Below, one piece after another: positions 9,200-19,004 of a stretch of DNA of 64,000 nucleotides. The notes beneath the pieces are model-generated. The model saw only the letters and a program-made list of their open reading frames with translations, was not told the origin of the DNA and ran no database searches. Location of the stretch: NCBI GenBank assembly GCA_963667075.1, contig OY762938.1:186001-250000 (forward strand), in the 5' to 3' direction. How positions within the stretch are numbered: position 1 is the first letter of the stretch; every line of letters starts with the position of its first letter. The DNA is from G963667075 sp963667075 (GTDB lineage: Bacteria > Pseudomonadota > Alphaproteobacteria > Micavibrionales > Micavibrionaceae). The translations under genes were made by a program, and so were the position numbers.

Positions 9200-10690
9200 T
9201 CAAGCAAAATCCTCCAAAAGATGCGGAATTATATCAGGAAGATCTGATGCGATCAGGCCAACCCCAATCCTGTAAGAGGCTTCACCGTGCAACCACACAG
9301 CGGCGCACGCCGCTTCAAATGGCGGCACATGCTGCGTCAAAAGCCCCAATATCAAACCAGCCAAAACGTCCCCGGCCCCAGCCGTCGCCAGATACGGAGA
9401 CGCATGCCCGTTAATCACGGTCCGCCCATCAGGCGAAGCAATGATCGTGTCAGCCCCTTTCAGCACGATCGTTGCCCCGGACAATCTTGCCGCTTCTTTC
9501 GCCTTTTTTATTTTACAGCCGGGCAAATTTGGGAAAATCCGTTCAAACTCGCCGCTATGCGGAGTCAAAACGCATTTTTCATGCAAACACTTATAAAATG
9601 TTTTCGGGTCTTCAGCAAAAACGGAAAAGACATCACCATCAAGGATACAGGCTTTTTTCTCCCCATGCGCCGTAGAATCAAAAACAGCTTTGCGAAGGGC
9701 TTTCGGATTTTCAAGCCCCGCACCAGATCCCAGCAAAATAGCGTTCCGTCTTGGCATATCAAGATACATATGAAAATCCGCCATGCCCCTGTAAACCTCG
9801 ACCACAAGCTCTGGCATATAATTACGATAAACATCACGCGCATCCGCATGCGTCACGATAGAGCAAAGCCCGGCCCCCATCCGCATAGCGGCTCTGGCTG
9901 CCAGACTTGCTGCGCCTGTCATATCCCGCCCGCCCAGCAGAACACTATGGCCTGAATCGTATTTATGCCCCCCTTCTCTTTTCAGCGGAAAGTAATGGGA
10001 CCAGATATCCGGAATATTTTCATACGTTAAGTCCCCACCGAGATCAGGAATCACGGAATCCGAAATACCGATATCATGGACAGAAATCTCTCCGCAGTGC
10101 GTCGCCCCCGGCATCAGAATATGCCCACGTTTCTTCTTAAAAAACGTAACGGTTTTATCCGCTCTTGGGGTAAAAGGCACAACTTCACCAGTAGAGGCAT
10201 TTAAGCCGGATGGCACATCCACAGACAATATTCTGGGCTCGGCTTCTATTATTTTATGGAACAAGGTCAGACAGGAATCATCAAAATTGCCACTAAAGCC
10301 CGTACCGAAGACCGCATCAATAACAAGCGCGCCTTCATCAATCTCCAGAGACTCAAAAGACAACACCTCTCCGCCATAGAACGCACAGGCCTCTGCCGCA
10401 TCCCCTTTTAGATCCTCCGGGTCGACAAGACACGCCACACGGATTCGGTCTCCCCCACCCTTTAAATTGTCTTTTAAAAATTTTGCTGCAACGAACCCGT
10501 CACCACCATTATTTCCAGGCCCACATAATATTGTAATGGGTAGCGGCACAGGAAAGGATTCGGCAAATACCTTTGCTTCACTGGCAACAGCCTCTCCGGC
10601 TGCTTTCATCAACAAAAAAGACTCCGTCCCCCGCTCAACCGTCAAACGGTCAGCTTCGATCATTTGTTCCGTGCTTAAAAGTTCTCTCAT
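9200..10690 (-). CDS. nnr: Bifunctional NAD(P)HX epimerase / ADP-dependent dehydratase
   Basis: This enzyme repairs hydrated, inactive NADH and NADPH. The N-terminal half (about 1-215, YjeF_N) is the epimerase, with the nucleotide-binding segment CGPGNNGGDGFVAAK. The C-terminal half (about 225-496, ribokinase-like) is the ADP-dependent dehydratase, with LTPHSGEFERIF and the catalytic LATAGAGDVLAG motif. Length matches fused E. coli Nnr (YjeF). The ATG at 10690 has only a weak upstream AGG signal. It is followed by tRNA-Leu. In many alphaproteobacteria the gene lies near glnB/glnA, and here glnA is 1.2 kb away, but no glnB is present. Confidence 0.93.
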   Translation of the reverse strand: MRELLSTEQMIEADRLTVERGTESFLLMKAAGEAVASEAKVFAESFPVPLPITILCGPGNNGGDGFVAAKFLKDNLKGGGDRIRVACLVDPEDLKGDAAEACAFYGGEVLSFESLEIDEGALVIDAVFGTGFSGNFDDSCLTLFHKIIEAEPRILSVDVPSGLNASTGEVVPFTPRADKTVTFFKKKRGHILMPGATHCGEISVHDIGISDSVIPDLGGDLTYENIPDIWSHYFPLKREGGHKYDSGHSVLLGGRDMTGAASLAARAAMRMGAGLCSIVTHADARDVYRNYMPELVVEVYRGMADFHMYLDMPRRNAILLGSGAGLENPKALRKAVFDSTAHGEKKACILDGDVFSVFAEDPKTFYKCLHEKCVLTPHSGEFERIFPNLPGCKIKKAKEAARLSGATIVLKGADTIIASPDGRTVINGHASPYLATAGAGDVLAGLILGLLTQHVPPFEAACAAVWLHGEASYRIGVGLIASDLPDIIPHLLEDFA

Positions 10691-10781
10691 ACCTAAAATA
10701 TCTCATACCTTATGATTCCTGCTAAGGTCAGGATAGAATAGATACACCAGAAAAACACACGATTTTTTTGTTTTTGTTATA

Positions 10782-11543
10782 TCAACCGAGCTGCGATTTA
10801 GGCGTAAGGGCTGTAATATTCGCCACAGCACGAGCGCGGAACATTATATCTCCCTTAGAAGGATAGAGCTTGCCATCATCATAAAAATCAACAAAAGCAA
10901 CAAAATCTTCATCTGGCAGAAGATCCATTAAGTAATACTCACCTAGCTCTAGCTGTGCATCAACATTGTTATTACCTGCATTGCTATCACTTAAAGAAGA
11001 AATTTTGGTTGAAGCAATATTCCTGTAGATCGCATCGCTATCAGCATCTTTTGGAAAACGTACATCACTATATCCCTGTTCTCTTAGGACTGTGAGATGT
11101 TTTTGCGCTGTCTCTACATCAACCAATCCGTCCAGCGCACTACATTTCGGCTCAAGTGCTTTCGGCGCGCCGTCTTCCATTATGTCATATACAACCCAGT
11201 TTTCCCAGTGCTCTAAGCCTTCTGGAAGATCAAAATCCCGCCCCAATACATCTCCGATTTGCACAGTAGCCATATCAACAGATGTTTGAGAGACTGTTTC
11301 CTCTGCGTCTGACGTATTTTTAAAATTTACTTCAAAATTCCGGCCCGATACAGAAAAACGACAATCAATTGTATCAATACCAATTTCAAGGTCACCCTTC
11401 TTAATCGTAATAAAATTAGTACCTATATCAACGGTTAAATCATCCGCATGAACCACGGCTGGACCAAAAACATCTTTTAAATTCAATCCACCACTGCTTA
11501 TACTTAAAATTCCCTCAAGAAGTTTTTTTATAGAATCTGCCAT
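10782..11543 (-). CDS. Hypothetical protein, 253 aa
   Basis: I do not recognise this protein. It is acidic, has no signal peptide or membrane segment and looks rich in beta strands in the first half (LTVDIGTNFITIKKGDLEIGID). A helical middle follows (VETAQKHLTVLREQGY). The C-terminal part contains GEYYLMDLLPDEDFVAFVDFYDDGK. The start is well supported: GAGGAG lies ten bases before the ATG at 11543. It sits where glnB is often found (between nnr and glnA) but has no PII motif. It stands between the nnr gene and tRNA-His on the same strand. Confidence 0.75.
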   Translation of the reverse strand: MADSIKKLLEGILSISSGGLNLKDVFGPAVVHADDLTVDIGTNFITIKKGDLEIGIDTIDCRFSVSGRNFEVNFKNTSDAEETVSQTSVDMATVQIGDVLGRDFDLPEGLEHWENWVVYDIMEDGAPKALEPKCSALDGLVDVETAQKHLTVLREQGYSDVRFPKDADSDAIYRNIASTKISSLSDSNAGNNNVDAQLELGEYYLMDLLPDEDFVAFVDFYDDGKLYPSKGDIMFRARAVANITALTPKSQLG

Positions 11544-11638
11544 ATCCCTGTTCTCCTCTATTTATTAGACGGTCCAAATGTTTACGTAACATTTTTAAAT
11601 ATGTCAATAAAAAGAAAAAAATGGGGAAAAAGAGAAAA

Positions 11639-11714
11639 TGGGGCGGCTGATGGGGATCGAACCCACGACAGCTCGGACCACAACCGAGTGCTCTACCACT
11701 GAGCTACAACCGCC
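11639..11714 (-). tRNA. tRNA-His (GTG)
   Basis: The minus strand gives anticodon arm CTCGG-TTGTGGT-CCGAG (anticodon GTG). With acceptor stem GCGGTTG/CAGCCGC, the base before the stem is an encoded G(-1) and the discriminator is C73, followed by an encoded CCA. This is the standard bacterial histidine identity pair; some alphaproteobacteria have lost it, so its presence has phylogenetic value. Confidence 0.93.
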
Positions 11715-11860
11715 ATAATAAGAGTGGTATGGAGAAGTGGTTTATCCTTAAACACCCTTGCTCGTCAAGTTTTCTATACCGTCTTCTTTAAAAAAATATT
11801 AGAAAAGAAAGCTATTTTAACAAAAACACCGTATTTATCTCACAATACTGCATAACAGTG

Positions 11861-11889
11861 TTGCATTTTACGCATAGCATGTATATATA
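11861..11889 (+). promoter_or_regulatory. Probable sigma-70 type promoter of glnA
   Basis: TTGCAT (-35 box, 11861-11866) is separated by 17 bases from TATATA (-10 box, 11884-11889), placing the transcription start near 11896. AGAGGA follows about 10 bases before the glnA ATG. No convincing sigma-54 element was found. Confidence 0.5.
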
Positions 11890-11929
11890 ACCCGAATAGG
11901 TAAACATCAAAAAAGAGGACAATCTAAAA

Positions 11930-13360
11930 ATGTCAGACGACTTATCAAGCTTAAAAACAGCTTCTGATCTCATTAAGTACATGAAAGAAAACGGTATCCA
12001 GTTTCTGGATTTCAACTTCACAGACTTAAGGGGAAAGTGGCAGCATACAGCGCAACACATATCCTCTCTTGATACAGGCTTGATCGAAGGAGGTATCTAT
12101 TTTGATGGCTCCTCTATTGCCGGATGGCAGAATATTGATCAATCAGATATGGTGCTGATGCCGGATGTCAAGGCTGTTTGCCAAGATCCTTTTGCGGCGC
12201 AGCCCACGATGAAAATCTTCTGTGACGTTTATGATCCAGACACGAATAAACCTTACGAAAAAGATCCGCGCTCTATTGCAAAAGCCGCAGAAAAATATTT
12301 AACGACAACAGGCATCGGCGACAAAGCCTATTTTGGACCAGAAGCTGAGTTTTTCGTATTTGACGATGTCAAAATTGATATCGACATGAACAAGGTTGGC
12401 TATAGTATCGACAGTGAAGAAGGCCCCTATAACAGCGGTACATTCTACGAGGGTGGCAATATGGGCCATCGCCCCGGTATTAAAGGCGGCTATTTTCCTG
12501 AAGCGCCGGTTGACAGCCTGTCTGACTTACGTGCCGAAATGTGCAGCGTTATGGCGCAAATGGGTGTTCCTGTTGAGAAGCATCACCATGAAGTTGCGCC
12601 AAGCCAATGCGAACTGGGCATAAACTTCGACACATTAACAAAATGTGGTGACAATCTGCAAATCTACAAACACGCTGTTCACAATGTTGCACACGCCTAT
12701 GGAAAATCTGCAACATTCCTGCCCAAACCAATCTTTGGTGATAACGGGTCCGGCATGCACACGCACCAATCTATCTGGAAAGGTAAAACACCGCTCTTTG
12801 CCGGTAAGGAATACGCCAATCTGTCTGAGTCATGCCTGTATTACATCGGCGGCATTATCAAACATGCGCGCGCCTTGAATGCCTTTACCAATGCGTCAAC
12901 GAACAGTTATAAACGACTGGTCCCCGGCTATGAGGCCCCTGTTCTTCTGGCGTACTCAGCCAGAAACCGTTCTGCATCATGCCGTATTCCATACGCAGCA
13001 TCCGATAAAGGCCGCCGCGTTGAGGTTCGTTTCCCGGATGCAACGGCGAACCCTTATCTCGCCTTTGCGGCCATGCTTATGGCAGGCTTGGATGGTATTC
13101 AGAACAAAATACATCCGGGGGATGCTATGGACAAAAACCTGTACGACCTGCCGGAAACCGAACTGGCCACCGTACCAACTGTGTGCGGTTCACTGCGTGA
13201 GGCACTCGAAGCCCTTAAAGCAGATCATGAATTCCTCTTAAAAGGCAATGTTTTCTCAAAAGCCGTATTGTCCAGCTATATTGGATTAAAGATGGAAGAG
13301 CTAGAAACATATGAAACAATGCCGCATCCTGTAGAATTCATGCTTTACTACTCCTGTTAG
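11930..13360 (+). CDS. glnA: Glutamine synthetase, type I
   Basis: GlnA makes glutamine from glutamate, ammonia and ATP and is the main entry point of ammonium. The 476 residues carry the family signatures FDGSSIAGW (about 58-66), GPEAEFFVFD, the metal/glutamate site NGSGMHTHQS and RNRSASCRIP. Tyr405 in the NLYDLP motif is the adenylylation site, so activity should be controlled by GlnE. The start is clear (AGAGGA, then ATG at 11930). The PII gene glnB, usually directly upstream, is absent here, so nitrogen sensing must be encoded elsewhere. A bidirectional terminator follows. Confidence 0.97.
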   Translation: MSDDLSSLKTASDLIKYMKENGIQFLDFNFTDLRGKWQHTAQHISSLDTGLIEGGIYFDGSSIAGWQNIDQSDMVLMPDVKAVCQDPFAAQPTMKIFCDVYDPDTNKPYEKDPRSIAKAAEKYLTTTGIGDKAYFGPEAEFFVFDDVKIDIDMNKVGYSIDSEEGPYNSGTFYEGGNMGHRPGIKGGYFPEAPVDSLSDLRAEMCSVMAQMGVPVEKHHHEVAPSQCELGINFDTLTKCGDNLQIYKHAVHNVAHAYGKSATFLPKPIFGDNGSGMHTHQSIWKGKTPLFAGKEYANLSESCLYYIGGIIKHARALNAFTNASTNSYKRLVPGYEAPVLLAYSARNRSASCRIPYAASDKGRRVEVRFPDATANPYLAFAAMLMAGLDGIQNKIHPGDAMDKNLYDLPETELATVPTVCGSLREALEALKADHEFLLKGNVFSKAVLSSYIGLKMEELETYETMPHPVEFMLYYSC

Positions 13361-13390
13361 GTATCGTCTCTTAAAGAGTCCTAAAATAAA

Positions 13391-13427
13391 GAAAAGGCCA
13401 GATCTCACAACAGAGACTGGCCTTTTC
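13391..13427. terminator. Bidirectional terminator between glnA and the convergent gene
   Basis: An 11-bp inverted repeat GAAAAGGCCAG/CTGGCCTTTTC with a 15-base loop has A and T tracts on both sides, ending both glnA and the opposing secreted-protein gene. Confidence 0.8.
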
Positions 13428-13444
13428 TGCAATTCTTCCTATCC

Positions 13445-14626
13445 TTATTGAATTCTGGCCTGCGCGTCCAAAATTTTAAATGTGGGGATAATCTCCTTTA
13501 ATGTTTCCTTATTTCTGGCCCATAAAGGAAAATCATCCTGACGACTGGGAGAAAACATGTGGAATATCCAATAGTGGCTGTCTGTCCTGATAACGCCCAT
13601 CCATAGTTCATAATCCAGACTTAGCCTTTTCTTATTTTTGACCCTGTAAACATCCACCATGCCAATATCGGCCTCAAGCGGAAAAGATACATCATCCAAA
13701 CGCTCAATTAAGTCACCAAGCACAAAACCATTCTTTAAAATCTGCTGTTTCTTTCTTTCTATTTCAAAGGAAAGACTGTTCCCAAAATCTCTGGACACAA
13801 GATATATGTTAATAACACCATCCATAAGAACATCGTTCCCCTGAACACTGTCCAAAAGATAGGCCCGGTTATTGAGTATCCTGATATCAACCCGATCCGC
13901 CCGCTTAACCTCAGGCTCTTGCAAATACCAGGACTCTGGATAATAAAACTCCGCAATGTCGAGGAACTGATACCGTTTCTTTTCTTCAATAGGGCGATCA
14001 TCCGGATCGGTCATATAAAATGTGATCATGGACCAGACCTGCGTATCACGTTCTTCCTGCCAATACTTGTATGGCACAGCATATTCAGCCAAAATCATGC
14101 GCGGACCATTAATACGTGCGACCGCCCTGATGACGTAAGAATCTCCATTTTTAACACGCACATACTGTGCCTCAACACGCTCGTCAGAGACAACTTCAAA
14201 TCCCTCCATAACAAAACCATTAGCAAGCGTGTAGTTCATAAACCAGTTTTCTGCCGTTGTCAGTGTATCAAGCTCTAATGCCTGAATAGTAAAGCGGCTT
14301 CTTACATCTAGTTTTGGTGGACTGATAAATTCTACAATCTGCCCCAACAATCTGTTATTCAAGCCACCGTTCTCAACATTGAGAGAGGATTCAGCGGTTC
14401 TTTGCCAATCCCCTGGCAAGCGCACTTTATAAGACAAGCTCTGATCCCCGAAGGGGACCTCCTCCACAAGCCGTGTATTCGCGTAAAAGTCCTCTTCAGA
14501 CATGGACACAAGCATATCCAGAGGCGCGATCTTATTAGATCGGTACTGAGCATAAACATGACCAAACGGATATACCGCAACGAGAAGAAAAAGTAATAGA
14601 ATTTTTAAAAAGTAAGCGTGCCGCAT
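13445..14626 (-). CDS. Secreted hypothetical protein, 393 aa, possible two-domain PsbP-like fold
   Basis: The N-terminus is a signal peptide (hydrophobic residues 8-24, cleavage likely after VYAQ), so the protein should be periplasmic. I do not recognise the family. The mature part seems to hold two similar halves. The first (about 55-215) runs from SYKVRLPGDWQ to DTQVWSMITFYMTDP, and the second (about 225-390) from LDIAEFYYPESWY to LWARNKETLKEIIPTF. Each starts with a Tyr-Pro-Trp strand pattern and ends with a helix leading to a strand, as in PsbP/Mog1-type folds; this is inference from pattern only. It is convergent with glnA. Genes for such proteins are often called hypothetical in alphaproteobacteria. 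Confidence 0.7.
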   Translation of the reverse strand: MRHAYFLKILLLFLLVAVYPFGHVYAQYRSNKIAPLDMLVSMSEEDFYANTRLVEEVPFGDQSLSYKVRLPGDWQRTAESSLNVENGGLNNRLLGQIVEFISPPKLDVRSRFTIQALELDTLTTAENWFMNYTLANGFVMEGFEVVSDERVEAQYVRVKNGDSYVIRAVARINGPRMILAEYAVPYKYWQEERDTQVWSMITFYMTDPDDRPIEEKKRYQFLDIAEFYYPESWYLQEPEVKRADRVDIRILNNRAYLLDSVQGNDVLMDGVINIYLVSRDFGNSLSFEIERKKQQILKNGFVLGDLIERLDDVSFPLEADIGMVDVYRVKNKKRLSLDYELWMGVIRTDSHYWIFHMFSPSRQDDFPLWARNKETLKEIIPTFKILDAQARIQ

Positions 14627-14763
14627 CGGGGGGCTCCAAGGAGAAAGTTATCTCTGTCTGTTAACAAGCCTCGCCATTCTAGCAGAATTTCCTTGCATCC
14701 ATAAAGCCCTCTTTGTAATTCTCAATGATTATTTTTCGCAAAAATACTGAAAAACTGAATTTT

Positions 14764-16794
14764 ATGGCAACAACAGCAAATCAAAAAGAAACTTATAACG
14801 CTTCTGATATTGAAGTTCTTGAAGGTCTTGAACCAGTCAGGAGAAGACCCGGCATGTATATTGGCGGCACAGATGAACGCGCTCTACATCATCTTGTAGG
14901 AGAAATCCTGGATAATGCCATGGACGAAGCGGTCGCCGGTCATGCCACAAGGATTGAACTCTCCTTGAACGCTGATAACTCTGTTACCATTTCAGATAAT
15001 GGACGTGGCATACCAGTAGATCCGCATCCCAAATTTCCCGACAAATCTGCATTGGAAGTCATTATCACAACACTGCACTCAGGCGGCAAATTTGGCAGCG
15101 GCGCCTATAAAACGTCCGGCGGGTTGCACGGCGTTGGGATATCTGTCGTAAACGCCCTGTCTGACTGGATGTGGGTTGAAGTCGCAAAAGACAAAAAATT
15201 GTACAAACAATCCTATGCCCGCGGCGAAACCCAGGGAAAAGTTGAAGATCTGGGAGCGGTTAACAACCGTCGCGGAACAACGGTCCGATTCCATCCCGAC
15301 CCGGATATTTTCGGTGAAAAAGCCAGATTTAAGCCTTCATGGTTATATCAAATGGCTCGTTCAAAAGCCTACCTGTTTCAGGGCGTTGAAATCAGGTGGC
15401 ACTGTGACCCAATAATTCTGCCAGAAGACAGCAAAATACCAGAAGAGCAAAACTTTAAATTTCCCAATGGATTATTAGACTTTTTAAATGCATCACTTCA
15501 TCAAAAAACGGTATTAACACCAAATGCATTTCATGGTCACGTTGACTTCCCTGATGATGAAGGACGTATCGAATTTGCCGTCACCTGGCCCGAAAACAGC
15601 GATGGCTTCATCCACTCTTATTGCAACACAGTCCCTACACCACAAGGCGGCAGTCATGAAAACGGCTTTAGAACAGCGTTATCCAGAGGACTACGGAATT
15701 ACGGCGAGATGGTCGGCAATAAAAAAGCCTCCACCATTATTGCAGATGATGTCATAAACGGCGCAGCCATTCTTCTATCCGTCTTTATCAGAGACCCGCA
15801 GTTCCAGGGCCAGACCAAAGAAAAACTATCAACCCCCGAAGCTGGCCGCTGGGTTGATGCCGCCATTCGGGACCATTTTGATCACTGGCTAAGCAGTGAT
15901 CCAGCCACAAGCGAAAAACTACTGACATCCATTATTGAAAAGGCCGAAGAACGGGTCAGAAGACGCGAAAAAAGAACCTTAAGCCGCAAATCTGCAACAC
16001 AAAAGCTCCGCCTTCCCGGCAAACTTTCTGATTGCAGCCGCACAAATGCAGACGATACTGAAATCTTTATCGTTGAAGGCGATAGTGCTGGCGGTTCCGC
16101 AAAACAGGCCCGCAACAGACAGACTCAGGCTGTCCTGCCACTGCGCGGAAAAATTCTGAATGTCGTCAGTGCCTCCAAAGATAAAATACGGGCCAATCAG
16201 GAAATTCAGAACATTGCACAGGCCCTTGGTTGCAGCACCGGCAAAGACTTTAACATAAACAAGCTGCGTTACGAACGGGTCATTATTATGACAGATGCCG
16301 ACGTTGACGGTGCTCATATTGCGGCCTTGCTCATCACTTTTTTCTATACGCAAATGAAAGAACTGGTAGAACAGGGACATCTTTATATTGCGCAACCGCC
16401 ATTATATCGGCTGGCCAGTGGTAATCTTAGCGTCTACGCACGTGATGACGAACATAAAAATGAATTGATGGAAACAACCTTCAAAGGAAAAAAGAAGGTA
16501 GACCTCAGCCGCTTCAAAGGACTTGGCGAAATGCCGGCAAAACAACTTAAAGAAACAACCATGAATCCTGAAAGCAGAACGCTGCTGCGCGTATCTCTCC
16601 CCGATGCAATCGCCTCTTCGTTAGGAATAGCAGATGAACTCGTTATGGAGAACGCACAAAGCGACGACCTTCTTACCAAAGATGCCAGACAAGAGCTGGA
16701 CAGCCTCGTTGACCAACTTATGGGAAAAAATGCAGAGGCCCGTTTTAGGTTCATTCAGGATCACGCTGAATTTGTTCAGGATGTCGATGTTTAA
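14764..16794 (+). CDS. parE: DNA topoisomerase IV subunit B
   Basis: ParE is the ATPase subunit of topoisomerase IV, which decatenates daughter chromosomes; its partner parC is at 59.5-61.8 kb. It has the GHKL ATPase motifs EILDNAMDEA, DNGRGIP and GGLHGVGISVVNAL. It also has the TOPRIM motifs EGDSAGGSAK and MTDADVDGAHI. I prefer the ATG at 14764 (676 aa, MATTANQKE) because family members begin close to YNASDIEVLEGLEPVRRRPGMY. An in-frame ATG at 14725 adds 13 residues, and neither start has a clear ribosome site. The ydbH gene starts 12 bases after the stop, so co-transcription is likely. Confidence 0.95.
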   Translation: MATTANQKETYNASDIEVLEGLEPVRRRPGMYIGGTDERALHHLVGEILDNAMDEAVAGHATRIELSLNADNSVTISDNGRGIPVDPHPKFPDKSALEVIITTLHSGGKFGSGAYKTSGGLHGVGISVVNALSDWMWVEVAKDKKLYKQSYARGETQGKVEDLGAVNNRRGTTVRFHPDPDIFGEKARFKPSWLYQMARSKAYLFQGVEIRWHCDPIILPEDSKIPEEQNFKFPNGLLDFLNASLHQKTVLTPNAFHGHVDFPDDEGRIEFAVTWPENSDGFIHSYCNTVPTPQGGSHENGFRTALSRGLRNYGEMVGNKKASTIIADDVINGAAILLSVFIRDPQFQGQTKEKLSTPEAGRWVDAAIRDHFDHWLSSDPATSEKLLTSIIEKAEERVRRREKRTLSRKSATQKLRLPGKLSDCSRTNADDTEIFIVEGDSAGGSAKQARNRQTQAVLPLRGKILNVVSASKDKIRANQEIQNIAQALGCSTGKDFNINKLRYERVIIMTDADVDGAHIAALLITFFYTQMKELVEQGHLYIAQPPLYRLASGNLSVYARDDEHKNELMETTFKGKKKVDLSRFKGLGEMPAKQLKETTMNPESRTLLRVSLPDAIASSLGIADELVMENAQSDDLLTKDARQELDSLVDQLMGKNAEARFRFIQDHAEFVQDVDV

Positions 16795-16806
16795 GTCATA
16801 TAAAGG

Positions 16807-18771
16807 ATGAAAAAGCTCTTTTACTTACTCTTACTGATACTTATCCTGCTGTCAGCGGGGGGCGTCTGGCTGTTCTTAAATGCAGAACAATTGGCACAGG
16901 ATAAAATAAAGACCGCACTAAAAGACACAGCTTTTAAAGATCTCTCCTATGAGACGATATCAATCGGCACAAAAGAAACAACGCTAAAAAATATCAAACT
17001 TGATAAAAATGGAATCAACACGATTGATTCCATTTCTTTCTCATATACGCCTCTAGGCATCTTGCTAGAACATAAAATAAAGGACGTGCATGTACAGAAA
17101 ATCTCTGTCACAGCCGAATGGCTAAAAGATGGGAGACTTGACATCCCCGGTTGGTCAGGCAACAAAACACCCCTTCCCGCAAAAAACGCTTTAAACAAAC
17201 TACCTTTCGACAACCTGATTCTAGAAGATCTTCAAATTGACCTCGGCACCGAATATGGTGCTTTACGCCTTGACATGAAGGGAGATGTCAGAAAAAAGCC
17301 AAACGGTGACAGCGAAACCAGACTTTCTTTATGGGGAAAGCAAAACCAGCTTTCTTTTAATGTAAAATCTCAAATAAACATGCTAACGACTGGAAAAATA
17401 GAAGGAAAAGTTGAGCTGTCAGATTTAAGACTTGAGTCTGATGATCTCACTATCAGCCGTACAAATGGCTGGATAGATTTTATACTGCCAGATCTCTCAG
17501 GCAAAGCGATGGACTATACCGGTACAATCAATGTTGGCGGCCTAAAATATCAGGATCATTCTTTTGTAAACACAACGCTTACACTGGATAATAAGAATCA
17601 TCAAATAACAGCGATCATGCGCTCAAACCCGGCAGGATATGAAGACCTGCATATCGCACTTGATTGGCAAAACAACGCTCTTTCAGCCTCCCTTTCATCA
17701 AATAACAGCACTTCCGTTTACAATTTCATAACACAACACAAAAATGAACCGCCTAAAATCCTAAAAAAGGTTCAAAACATATCAATTGACCTTAAAATGG
17801 ACAACGTAATGGAAAAGATCAAGGGTCACAACCTCCCTCTTCTCTACAATATTTCGATAAATGACGGTAATCTTATTTTTTCTGGCGACGGCATTTTTTA
17901 TAAAGATAACATGACGTTCTCCAGCAAACTTGATAAAACAGTTATACCTCTGTCTTCCCTGAAAGACTTTTTACCTTATAAACCGCTTGGCGGCGACATT
18001 ATTGTTGATGGCACATTGAACATCGCTAAGAACAGTATCAAAGGCCCCATGCGCCTGTCCCTTAAAGAAGCTTCTTTAGAAAAAGATTCTATTCAGGCCA
18101 GACACATCAATACCTGGATGATTTTAAACAGCCTGTATCCTTTGGAACACAAGGGAAGTAACGTTATTGAAATAGGAGAACTAGAGAGCGGCATCGTATT
18201 CAAAGACCTGAATGCACGTTATCATTTGGATAAAAACGGCATATTGAGAATTAAAAAGGCTCAAACAGATTTTTCGGGTGGCACTATATCCGTATCTCCT
18301 TTTACAATTCCACAGAAAAAACAAGACTATATCGTTCATCTTGAACATATTGATTTAAATGATTTAGTCCATATTGCCGGACTAAATGACATTGTCTTGG
18401 AAGGAAATATCAGTGGCGTCATTCCGCTGTCTATCGATAAGGGGGCTATTGTCATTCATCAGGCTACATTGAAAAATGACACGGCTGGTTTGATACAATA
18501 TAAACCAAAAGAATATCCTGCCGCTCTTTCTGGATCAGATCACAGGATCAATACACTACGGCTGGCTTTGGATAATTTCGCCTATAACGAACTTGAACTT
18601 GAAGCAAGTGGCCCTATATCCGAAAACATGGACGCCAAATTGATAGCACATGGCAAAAGCCCTCTCTTCGGCGAACGGCCTGTTCATATCAACCTGAATC
18701 TTGAAGGTGCTATCGGCCCTGTTATACAACGCACATTGCAAAATGGTGCACTTGGCACTAAACTACCCTAA
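16807..18771 (+). CDS. ydbH: YdbH-like AsmA-family intermembrane phospholipid transport protein
   Basis: YdbH with TamB and YhdP forms the set of AsmA-like bridges that move phospholipids from inner to outer membrane in E. coli. This 654-residue protein has one N-terminal membrane anchor (about 4-26, LLLLILILLSAGGVWLF) followed by a long beta-rich region with repeated short strands, including GDIIVDGTLNI and ISGVIPLSID, the typical AsmA-like pattern. Assignment rests mostly on synteny: ynbE and ydbL homologues follow directly, in the same order as in E. coli. AAAGG precedes the ATG at 16807, 12 bases after parE. It is shorter than E. coli YdbH (about 880 aa). Confidence 0.8.
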   Translation: MKKLFYLLLLILILLSAGGVWLFLNAEQLAQDKIKTALKDTAFKDLSYETISIGTKETTLKNIKLDKNGINTIDSISFSYTPLGILLEHKIKDVHVQKISVTAEWLKDGRLDIPGWSGNKTPLPAKNALNKLPFDNLILEDLQIDLGTEYGALRLDMKGDVRKKPNGDSETRLSLWGKQNQLSFNVKSQINMLTTGKIEGKVELSDLRLESDDLTISRTNGWIDFILPDLSGKAMDYTGTINVGGLKYQDHSFVNTTLTLDNKNHQITAIMRSNPAGYEDLHIALDWQNNALSASLSSNNSTSVYNFITQHKNEPPKILKKVQNISIDLKMDNVMEKIKGHNLPLLYNISINDGNLIFSGDGIFYKDNMTFSSKLDKTVIPLSSLKDFLPYKPLGGDIIVDGTLNIAKNSIKGPMRLSLKEASLEKDSIQARHINTWMILNSLYPLEHKGSNVIEIGELESGIVFKDLNARYHLDKNGILRIKKAQTDFSGGTISVSPFTIPQKKQDYIVHLEHIDLNDLVHIAGLNDIVLEGNISGVIPLSIDKGAIVIHQATLKNDTAGLIQYKPKEYPAALSGSDHRINTLRLALDNFAYNELELEASGPISENMDAKLIAHGKSPLFGERPVHINLNLEGAIGPVIQRTLQNGALGTKLP

Positions 18772-18794
18772 CAAAAGAGGAGACAGGATTCATT

Positions 18795-18989
18795 ATGCCC
18801 CGTTTTTTTATCCCTATTATCTTGATGGCTATAGCCCTTCCCGCCTGCACCCCCACTGTGAAGGTAGAAGCCCCTGAAAGACCAATTGAAATCAATCTTA
18901 ATGTTAAAATAGAACAGGAAGTCCGCATAAAAGTGGACAAAGCCCTTGAAAAAGAAATTGCAAATAACCCGGCCTTATTTGGCCTCTAA
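18795..18989 (+). CDS. ynbE: YnbE-like small lipoprotein
   Basis: A 64-residue lipoprotein with the lipobox LPAC (Cys about residue 17), then VKVEAPERPIEINLNVKIEQEVRIKVDK, the recognisable core of the YnbE family. In E. coli YnbE is an outer-membrane lipoprotein that partners YdbH, stacking beta strands at the end of the bridge. AGGAG and AGGATT precede the ATG at 18795. It is 23 bases from ydbH and 15 bases from ydbL, clearly one operon. Despite its size the triplet order makes the call secure. Confidence 0.85.
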   Translation: MPRFFIPIILMAIALPACTPTVKVEAPERPIEINLNVKIEQEVRIKVDKALEKEIANNPALFGL

Positions 18990-19004
18990 CAGGAGATCAG
19001 GATC

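Noticed and set aside
11715..11860. Possible sigma-54 promoter ahead of glnA
   Set aside because: The best GC-containing candidates do not have both the -24 GG and the -12 GC at the required spacing, while a good sigma-70 promoter is present.
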